A stretch of DNA of 5,185 nucleotides. It comes from Chloroflexota bacterium (GTDB lineage: Bacteria > Chloroflexota > Anaerolineae > B4-G1). The DNA lies in NCBI GenBank assembly GCA_024232355.1, contig JAAEPW010000968.1, forward strand, positions 1 through 5,185. The letters are read 5' to 3'. The notes beneath the pieces are model-generated. The model was not told where the DNA came from and ran no database searches. It saw only the letters and a program-made list of their open reading frames with translations. The position numbers and the translations under genes are program-made. Position 1 is the first letter of the stretch; each line of letters begins with the position of its first letter. Positions 1 to 5,185 of this stretch are shown here, one piece after another.

Positions 1-1994
1 AATTTACCCTGGGTAATATTGAACTTGGAATGTCCCACAAAACCTGGGGATGAAGCACCACCGCCCATAACACCTGCAAGCGTGGTAAACTTCATGCCGC
101 AAGGCGTCTCGCCGTTGTAGTCCCTGCCCACGGTCATAACACCGTTACAGGTGGGAAGCATGGCCGCAATACACTCACAGCAACCGCATGTGGTCATGGG
201 GTCAATGGTCATTGAATAGAAATTGTATTTTTTAATGGCGCCCCTGGATGCCTTCTCGATAAACTCGTTGACACCGGCCCACTGGCCCAGTACCGGATCA
301 AGACATTCGCCGATCTTAACGGGCTGGTTCGGACCCGTGGGGTTGATTTCAAAAGATGCCTTGCAGTCCATCCAGTTGTATGCGCCGCACAGGCCTGTTC
401 TTTCCGGGCTTACCGTGCATACGTGGCTGGGTGCAAAAGACTGACACAGGGTGCAGGAATAGAAGGTGTCCACATCTTCGTCCCGCATGTTTTCCACTCG
501 CTCGTCTCTGGCCTTGTATTCGGCCTTTGCCCTTTTGGTGAGCGCGTCAACATCGTCTTTCTTTGTATAAAGTGTTACCTGGACCTTATCTACAATTTTT
601 GTAAAATCCTGGTGGAACTTGGCGTGGATAACCGTGCCGATGTCTTTCAGGGTAAAGCCTTTTTCTACCGCAGCCTTGCTGATACGCACCCAGGCAATAT
701 CACGCTGTCCGATATGCATGACGTACTGGATATAGTTCGTGAGATGATGGATCTGACGTTCCAGGATCGGTTCAAAATCAGGCTGAAACTCGCGGCCGGC
801 CACCTGGACATAGATACCCAGATAAAAACGTTCCCCTTCCTTGAGGCCGGTAATGTCGTCACCGATAACCTCGATCTTGCCGTCTTCGATCTCATTCATC
901 TCCGCCATCTTGCAAAGCTCGGTACACTGGGTCTTGCCGCCGCCGGTCTGACAGTGGAGATCAGCGCCCCTGACACGCTCGCCCTCAAATGCAGGACCGA
1001 ATGCACAGGGGATGTCGATATCGGTTACGGCAACCTTGAGACCCCTGACCTCAACAGACCTGTCGACCATTTCGTCGTGGGCTACATTGGCAATAACGTG
1101 CTCATAGGTACAGATACCCGTGGGAAGGATCTCCGGGATATCCGTATCCGCCAGGGTCGGAAAACCCCAGTTTACACAGCCCGCCGCGGCGCAGGCCCAT
1201 TCGGTGCCGATATCACCAAGGGCGTTTACAAATGCAAAGATTCTTTCCTTGTTATACATGAGCATCTTTCTATAATCACCGGGCTCGACACCACCGAATG
1301 CCATGGCGGCCCTGTTTGCAAAACCCAGGGCAAACACGGCGGATGAAATGTCCGGACCAAAAGGCACGATACGGGTGTTCCAGCCCACCTGCATGCCGGC
1401 TTCGATACACTGCTCAACAACGGTTTTACCGTTGTGATTAGCTGCGCAGAATATATAGAGACTGCGCTTCTGGTATTCTTCCACAATCATCTTGGCTGTT
1501 TCAGGATCCGGCGCCGCGCCGACAATGGCCGCAAACCCCGGGGCGGACCCATCAACAAACTCAACGCCTCTTTTCCTGAGAACAATATCGTCTGCCGGGC
1601 CAACCCATATTTTGCCGGCCTCCGGATCGGGATCTTCTTCCGGTATATAGAAATCAGGTTCGTTTAAAATTCGTATTGCCTCTTTGATTTCATAGGCAAA
1701 GATAGATGCCATACCCGCATCCAGAAGCGGCCCGAGATAGGGCAGGTGGTTCTTGCCTTGGATGTGCGGCGGCAGCAGACTGCGCGCATATTCCATGGGT
1801 TTCAGCAGGTCTTCAAGGGTTTCCACCTTCATGCCCGTAAGAGAATATATGACAGGAAGATAATAGCCGGTATTTGGAAACCCGACCTTTGTATCCGCGC
1901 TATAGGTCTCAAGGGCCTTATTGAGCTCTCCTTCAACCGATGAAACAACTTTGTAGCCGCCCTGAATGGCAGCAAACGCTACTAACTTAGACAT
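1..1994 (-). CDS. acsB: Acetyl-CoA synthase (CO-methylating), 3' end off window
   Basis: Catalytic subunit that condenses CO, a methyl group from the corrinoid protein and CoA into acetyl-CoA, or cleaves acetyl-CoA in reverse; cytoplasmic. The frame is open for 664 codons from ATG at 1994 to the left edge. Moorella AcsB is about 729 residues, so roughly 70 C-terminal residues are missing. Residues ~38-50 (VGFPNTGYYLPVI) match the start of the bacterial N-terminal domain, which contacts CODH and is absent from archaeal CdhC. FGPAFEGE (~332-339) marks the middle domain. The A-cluster is complete: Cys514, Cys517, Cys526 and Cys536 (motif CTLCQSFAPSHVC, then GLCG) for the [4Fe-4S] cluster and bridge, and Cys603-Gly604-Cys605 for the distal nickel. 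All are offset by 8 from Moorella 506/509/518/528/595/597. Start chosen because an AAAGGAGGAA Shine-Dalgarno lies 8 bases upstream. It follows cooS by 32 bases, as expected for subunits of one complex. Extra cysteines are listed under findings. Family assignment is secure. Confidence 0.97.
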   Translation of the reverse strand, partial: MSKLVAFAAIQGGYKVVSSVEGELNKALETYSADTKVGFPNTGYYLPVIYSLTGMKVETLEDLLKPMEYARSLLPPHIQGKNHLPYLGPLLDAGMASIFAYEIKEAIRILNEPDFYIPEEDPDPEAGKIWVGPADDIVLRKRGVEFVDGSAPGFAAIVGAAPDPETAKMIVEEYQKRSLYIFCAANHNGKTVVEQCIEAGMQVGWNTRIVPFGPDISSAVFALGFANRAAMAFGGVEPGDYRKMLMYNKERIFAFVNALGDIGTEWACAAAGCVNWGFPTLADTDIPEILPTGICTYEHVIANVAHDEMVDRSVEVRGLKVAVTDIDIPCAFGPAFEGERVRGADLHCQTGGGKTQCTELCKMAEMNEIEDGKIEVIGDDITGLKEGERFYLGIYVQVAGREFQPDFEPILERQIHHLTNYIQYVMHIGQRDIAWVRISKAAVEKGFTLKDIGTVIHAKFHQDFTKIVDKVQVTLYTKKDDVDALTKRAKAEYKARDERVENMRDEDVDTFYSCTLCQSFAPSHVCTVSPERTGLCGAYNWMDCKASFEINPTGPNQPVKIGECLDPVLGQWAGVNEFIEKASRGAIKKYNFYSMTIDPMTTCGCCECIAAMLPTCNGVMTVGRDYNGETPCGMKFTTLAGVMGGGASSPGFVGHSKFNITQGK

Positions 1995-2000
1995 ATTTTC

Positions 2001-2010
2001 TTCCTCCTTT
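2001..2010 (-). promoter_or_regulatory. Ribosome binding site of acsB
   Basis: On the minus strand this reads AAAGGAGGAA, a near-perfect Shine-Dalgarno sequence. The AGGAGG core (2003-2008) ends 8 bases before the ATG at 1994. It fixes the acsB start and lies inside the 32-base cooS-acsB gap, which has no room for a separate terminator and promoter. Translation of acsB therefore probably starts from the cooS message. Confidence 0.85.
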
Positions 2011-2026
2011 TGAGGATATTTAATAT

Positions 2027-4054
2027 TTACGCTTCAAGTGCCTGACGATCCGCCATATCCATAAGGACCCTTTCCCTGGCCTTGTCTATGCCGAGTTCCT
2101 TACGCTTCTTGTCGATATGGGCGATCATGAGTTGGGCATGTTTGAGAGGATCGGGTTCAATGTCCCACATCCCGCCATATACCTGCTCCAGTTCCTTGGA
2201 AAGGTAATCGTGGAATACCGGTGCCCCTGATGTGGGGAGAAATAAGCCGAACACCGTATAGATACCGGAAGAAACAACATACTGACCGATACTGATGGCC
2301 TTTTCACTCATCCACTCGGGCGCGCTGCCTGCCAGGGGCGCGTCACAGATATCGTTGCCAAGGCCACCGGCCTTGACCACTTCCGTTGCGGCAAGTAGAA
2401 TCCTGCTGTTGTCCACACAGGAGCCCATGTGAAGGACCGGTGGAATTCCCACGGTCTCACAGACCTCCGCAAGGCCCGGTCCGCAGTGAACCGCGGCCGC
2501 CTCCGGTGTCAGCAGGCCGTGCATGGCGCAGGCAATACCGTTACAACCGGTGGTCAAAACCAGAACATCGTTTTTGATCAGCTCCTTGACTACCGTAATG
2601 TGCGCCTCATTATGTCTGGTCCGGGCGTTGTTGCAGCCCACAACTCCGGCAACACCGCGAATACGACCGTTGATGATATTGTCGTTCAATGTATAGTAGG
2701 ACCCTCGAAAGGTGCCTCCAAGATGATATTCAATGGACTCGACCCCAAAACCGCCCACGGATGATGCCTTATGCCGGGGAATCATCACATCGGATCCCCT
2801 GTTTTGGAAATTATCAATGGCCATCCGGATAATCTTTTCCGCATCTTCCAGGGCATAGTGCTCGTCGAATTCGATGTGGATTACATTGTCCTGCTCCATC
2901 TTGGCAATGGGGTGCGTGGTGATCAGTTTGGTGTGAAAGCATTTGGCAACATTGGCCAGGTTCTGGAACACACACTGGATATCCACAACCATGGCGTCAC
3001 AGGCCCCGGTGATGATGGCCAGTTCCTGCTGCAAATAGGTGCCTGCCTGGGGGACGCCATGACGCTGGAAGATCTCATTGGCCGTACAGCAGATGCCGCC
3101 GAGCTGAATCCCTTTGGCTCCCTTTGATTTGGCGTATTCGATAATTTCAGGCTTTTGGGACACGGCAACGATCATCTCTGAAAGCACCGGCTCATGGCCG
3201 TGAACAATAATGTTTACATGGTCCTCTTTCATAATGCCGAGATTTGCCTCGGCCTGGAGGGGGGCCGGCGTGCCGAAAAGGATGTCCTGAAGATCGGTGG
3301 CCAGCATGGAGCCGCCCCACCCGTCTGCAAGAGAAGCCCTTGTACACTGCTTGACGATGTTTTTGTAGTCCTGATCCACACCCATGTGGGTCCGGTGCAT
3401 GATCTCAACGATTTCCCTGTCAATATTCCTGGGAAGAACACCTTCTTTTTTCCATTTTTCATAAAGAGGCGCAGGCGCTCTTTTAAGATAGGCCAGTTCA
3501 CCTTCAGGTTTGCCCCATTCGGCAAGGGCCTTTTCAGCCACTTCAAGGGCGACCTCGTCTATATTTCTGTCTTTTACTTCGCCGTCTTTTTCAATGGTGG
3601 TTTCAACACCCAGATGCGGGGCCACCGCCATCAGCTTGACAGGGTCCTTGATCTTGTAGGCGTCTGATTCCTTTCTTGCCGCGGCCAAGAAAACTTCCGC
3701 AACACAGCGGCCGTGGTCTGAATGGGCCGCCGCGCCCGATGCAACCATCCTGGCAAAGTTACGTGCCGCGATGGTATTTGCCGTGGCGCCGCAAAGGCCT
3801 TTTCTCTCATCCTCACCTTCAATGCCACCCTTTGGCAAGGGAAGACGGCAGGGTCCCATGGCACAGTTTTTACAGCATATGCCCTGGATCCCGATGTTAC
3901 AGGGCTTCATCTTCACGGCCCTGTCAAAAACCGTTTCAATACCAAGCTTCCGCGCACGGGCCTGCATCTCCCGGGTTGCCGGATCTATGGAGATCGCTTC
4001 AGGGTCGGCAAGCTTGGGCGCCTTAACTGCTTTTTTTGCTATTTCTTCTGCCAT
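2027..4054 (-). CDS. cooS: Ni-Fe carbon monoxide dehydrogenase catalytic subunit
   Basis: Interconverts CO2 and CO at a [Ni-4Fe-4S] C-cluster; also called acsA when paired with acsB. The gene is complete, 675 residues, close to the about 674 of Moorella AcsA. Near the N-terminus Cys52 and Cys60 fit the D-cluster at the dimer interface, and Cys61, Cys64, Cys69 and Cys88 fit the B-cluster (motif CCKNCAMGPCR). His111 and His114 (AHSDHG) fit the histidine proton path. C-cluster ligands by comparison with Carboxydothermus CODH-II: His287 (HGHEP), Cys323 (GICC), Cys361 (QC), Cys474 (GCNN), Cys504 (TTGC) and Cys546 (HMGSCVDNS). Lys585 (SEKAISIG) matches the active-site lysine. Spacings 323-361 and 474-504 equal those of CODH-II. 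Start chosen from a GAGGAGG site 8 bases upstream. Its position before acsB indicates the bifunctional CODH/ACS, in which CO is channelled to the A-cluster, rather than a stand-alone CO-oxidising enzyme; no cooF, hydrogenase or cooC gene is seen in the window. Confidence 0.98.
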   Translation of the reverse strand: MAEEIAKKAVKAPKLADPEAISIDPATREMQARARKLGIETVFDRAVKMKPCNIGIQGICCKNCAMGPCRLPLPKGGIEGEDERKGLCGATANTIAARNFARMVASGAAAHSDHGRCVAEVFLAAARKESDAYKIKDPVKLMAVAPHLGVETTIEKDGEVKDRNIDEVALEVAEKALAEWGKPEGELAYLKRAPAPLYEKWKKEGVLPRNIDREIVEIMHRTHMGVDQDYKNIVKQCTRASLADGWGGSMLATDLQDILFGTPAPLQAEANLGIMKEDHVNIIVHGHEPVLSEMIVAVSQKPEIIEYAKSKGAKGIQLGGICCTANEIFQRHGVPQAGTYLQQELAIITGACDAMVVDIQCVFQNLANVAKCFHTKLITTHPIAKMEQDNVIHIEFDEHYALEDAEKIIRMAIDNFQNRGSDVMIPRHKASSVGGFGVESIEYHLGGTFRGSYYTLNDNIINGRIRGVAGVVGCNNARTRHNEAHITVVKELIKNDVLVLTTGCNGIACAMHGLLTPEAAAVHCGPGLAEVCETVGIPPVLHMGSCVDNSRILLAATEVVKAGGLGNDICDAPLAGSAPEWMSEKAISIGQYVVSSGIYTVFGLFLPTSGAPVFHDYLSKELEQVYGGMWDIEPDPLKHAQLMIAHIDKKRKELGIDKARERVLMDMADRQALEA

Positions 4055-4062
4055 TAGAGGTT

Positions 4063-4069
4063 CCTCCTC
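4063..4069 (-). promoter_or_regulatory. Ribosome binding site of cooS
   Basis: Minus-strand GAGGAGG, 8 bases before the ATG at 4054. This is a strong Shine-Dalgarno sequence and supports the chosen start, which also matches the family length. Confidence 0.85.
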
Positions 4070-4082
4070 AAATTATATGTCC

Positions 4083-4113
4083 GGCGTTCAGGGTCGGCAT
4101 GGCACTGAACACC
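4083..4113 (-). other. Possible stem-loop in the acsD-cooS gap
   Basis: The 72-base gap between acsD and cooS holds an inverted repeat: GTTCAG at 4086-4091 pairs with CTGAAC at 4105-4110. Two more G-C pairs form outside a single C/A mismatch (4083-4084 with 4112-4113), with a 13-base loop. No U-run follows it in the direction of transcription, so it does not look like an intrinsic terminator. It could be a processing or mRNA-stability element that sets the ratio of CFeSP to CODH, or it could be chance. Confidence 0.3.
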
Positions 4114-4126
4114 CTTTACTTTTTGT

Positions 4127-5185
4127 TTAGTATAAAGCGATTCTCCTGTGAATCCTGTTGAGAACATCCACGATCTTTTCCTGCTCTGTATTCTGTACCT
4201 TGGCAGCGGTTTTCCGGATCTTCGTGGCCTTTCTTTTCGCAGCGTGTTTTTCACGCTCTGCCGCGCGTTTCAGCCTGAGTTCGATCTCTTCGGCTTCACG
4301 TTTGGCCGCCGCTTCTGCCTCTGCTTTTTCACGGGCCTCTTCTTCAGGATCTTTTTTTGCTTTTTCTTCCACTTCCGCTTTGGGCTTGTCCCCGGCCTTT
4401 GCCGCCTTAAGTTCTTCCTTGATCGCAATACGAATCTCTTTTTTGAGAGCATCCATATCTATTGCAACAGCGCCGGCCCCTGGTGCGGCAGCGGGTGCAA
4501 CGGCAGGAGCAGCCTTGGGCGCTTCCTTGGACGCGGCAGGGGCAGCAGCCTTTGGGGCTTCCTTGGGAGCGGCCTTTGCCGCCGGCTTGGCCTTTGGTTT
4601 AGGTGCCGCTTCAGGTTCGGGAAAGTCCAGATTGGGCTCGGGTGAAAGGGCCACCAGATCAACCTTTGATTCCGCAAGTTTCTTGCTAATTCCCTCCACA
4701 TCGCCGGCGCTTCCGCCATTTAACATCAGCTCAATATACGAGCGTATCATGCGGGCACTTTCAGGATGCCTGAGGATAACCACATCTGATCCTGCCATGA
4801 GATAAGCAACCGCGGCCACGGTCTCCATCAGAATGGCCCGTTTTTCCGGATCACCCTGTGTGGGTGCCTCGTCAATGGTCTGCTTGGCCTCTTTGCTCTT
4901 CCATACCTCATTTCCCACATTGTTCATCATGGGGATCATGAGTTTGCCGTCATCCTGGGTGAGGGCGGCCATCATAATCCGTTCCATGACCGAATAACTG
5001 TATTCCAGGCCATAACCCAGCCCGCCCGTGGTGGAATCAATAACGATCTTGTCGTTTTGAACGCCCAGGTTGCCGAGCAGGATGTTTAACTGCTTTGCAA
5101 GGTTTACGTCAATGGGTGAGGATGCGATAATGGTGTGACCATAACCAAGAGCGCTGGCCCCAACCCCCTTGTGGTTTCCTTCTTC
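4127..5185 (-). CDS. acsD: Corrinoid iron-sulfur protein small subunit, long C-terminal tail; 5' end off window
   Basis: Small subunit of the CFeSP (AcsD; CdhD or delta subunit in archaeal naming), which with AcsC carries the methyl group on cobalamin from methyltransferase to the A-cluster of acetyl-CoA synthase. The frame is open from the right edge, giving 352 visible residues ending in TAA; the true start lies beyond 5185. Residues ~1-158 match the C-terminal half of the Moorella AcsD TIM barrel: IIASSPIDVNLAKQLNIL, then IVIDSTTGGLGYGLEYSYS, then MERI and the RHPES segment. By that comparison about 160 residues are missing upstream. Moorella AcsD (about 323 residues) stops near visible residue 158, but this protein runs about 194 residues further: a short conserved-looking segment, an Ala/Pro/Lys linker (~181-238), a charged helix (~242-328) and a tail ending RRIALY. 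The protein is probably about 510 residues. An apparent ATG at 4987 is internal. The barrel assignment is secure; the role of the tail is unknown. Confidence 0.93.
   Translation of the reverse strand, partial: EEGNHKGVGASALGYGHTIIASSPIDVNLAKQLNILLGNLGVQNDKIVIDSTTGGLGYGLEYSYSVMERIMMAALTQDDGKLMIPMMNNVGNEVWKSKEAKQTIDEAPTQGDPEKRAILMETVAAVAYLMAGSDVVILRHPESARMIRSYIELMLNGGSAGDVEGISKKLAESKVDLVALSPEPNLDFPEPEAAPKPKAKPAAKAAPKEAPKAAAPAASKEAPKAAPAVAPAAAPGAGAVAIDMDALKKEIRIAIKEELKAAKAGDKPKAEVEEKAKKDPEEEAREKAEAEAAAKREAEEIELRLKRAAEREKHAAKRKATKIRKTAAKVQNTEQEKIVDVLNRIHRRIALY
4202..4462 (-). other. Charged, probably helical C-terminal region of the CFeSP small subunit
   Basis: Encodes visible residues ~242-328. 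It begins with an amphipathic stretch, IDMDALKKEIRIAIKEELKA, and continues as Glu/Lys/Ala/Arg-rich sequence with almost no Pro or Gly after residue ~280. It should form a long single helix or coiled coil. The charge shifts from mixed and acidic (VEEKAKKDPEEEARE) to strongly basic (KRKATKIRKTAAK). After it, a short amphipathic end (EKIVDVLNRIHRRIALY) closes the protein. I recognise no domain here. Confidence 0.65.
4472..4645 (-). other. Ala/Pro/Lys-rich linker in the CFeSP small subunit
   Basis: This segment encodes visible residues ~181-238 of acsD. It is almost entirely Ala, Pro and Lys with a few Glu and Ser, and KEAPKAA occurs twice. The composition is like the flexible linkers of lipoyl- or biotin-carrying subunits, which are extended and mobile. 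By analogy it should separate the TIM barrel from the charged C-terminal helix. That comparison is compositional only. Confidence 0.75.
4510..4572. repeat. Imperfect 27-base direct repeat inside the acsD linker
   Basis: Copies at 4510-4536 and 4546-4572 agree at 23 of 27 bases and are offset by 36 bases, 12 codons, so the reading frame is kept. On the coding strand they give ASKEAPKA and APKEAPKA. This suggests that the linker grew by in-frame tandem duplication, though low-complexity codon use could also produce part of the similarity. Confidence 0.6.

Noticed and set aside
423..1346. 307-codon plus-strand open frame
   Set aside because: It lies wholly opposite acsB, whose frame holds every A-cluster residue. 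The opposite-strand opening follows from codon bias, and the translation resembles no protein I recognise.
1995..2026. Terminator or promoter between cooS and acsB
   Set aside because: Only 32 AT-rich bases with a ribosome binding site; no stem with a U-run is present.
4072..4077. TATAAT on the minus strand in the acsD-cooS gap, possible promoter -10
   Set aside because: The region 17 bases upstream reads ATGCCG on that strand, nothing like a -35 box, and the AT-rich stretch sits directly beside the ribosome binding site.
3676..4130. Several overlapping plus-strand frames across the cooS start
   Set aside because: They are antisense to the cysteine-rich N-terminus of CooS, lack convincing ribosome binding sites and resemble no family.
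4148..4805. Plus-strand open frames of 165 and 215 codons, rich in Phe/Arg/Gly or Ser/Ala
   Set aside because: They are mirror images of the low-complexity Ala/Pro/Lys/Glu coding region of acsD; their biased composition is the complement of that repeat-like sequence.
4127..4987. Start of the CFeSP subunit at ATG 4987
   Set aside because: The frame stays open to the right edge, and the upstream codons encode conserved AcsD sequence (SPIDVNLAKQLNIL, GGLGYGLEYSYS), so this Met is internal.

Overview
The window is one leftward (minus-strand) stretch of a Wood-Ljungdahl carbonyl-branch operon. In transcription order it holds three genes: the 3' part of the corrinoid iron-sulfur protein (CFeSP) small subunit (acsD/cdhD, about 5185-4127, 5' end off the window), a complete Ni-Fe carbon monoxide dehydrogenase (cooS/acsA, 4054-2027), and acetyl-CoA synthase (acsB, 1994 to the left edge, about 70 residues short of its end). 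Gaps between genes are 72 and 32 bases. Both internal starts have strong Shine-Dalgarno sequences, so the genes are probably co-transcribed. No plus-strand gene, RNA gene, mobile element or CRISPR array is supported.

The gene products work together. CooS reduces CO2 to CO, or oxidises CO. CFeSP carries a methyl group on its cobalt. AcsB joins CO, methyl and CoA into acetyl-CoA at its Ni-Ni-[4Fe-4S] A-cluster. The same set can run backwards to oxidise acetyl-CoA completely. All metal-ligand residues that can be checked are present: B, C and D clusters in CooS, and the A-cluster cysteines in AcsB, whose numbering is offset by exactly 8 from the Moorella enzyme as I recall it.

The organism is an anaerobic bacterium. 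AcsB is the long bacterial form with its N-terminal CODH-contacting region, not the short archaeal CdhC, and the ribosome binding sites are classical. Moderate GC, the gene order and the long CFeSP tail make a sulfate-reducing Desulfobacterota (Desulfobacterales-like) my best guess, but this is inference and not proven by the sequence.

The most unusual part is a C-terminal extension of nearly 200 residues on the CFeSP small subunit: an Ala/Pro/Lys linker like those of swinging-arm proteins, followed by a long charged helix and a basic tail. A second point is a set of extra cysteines in AcsB, both beside the A-cluster and in its middle region. The rest is a core-metabolism locus that appears intact.
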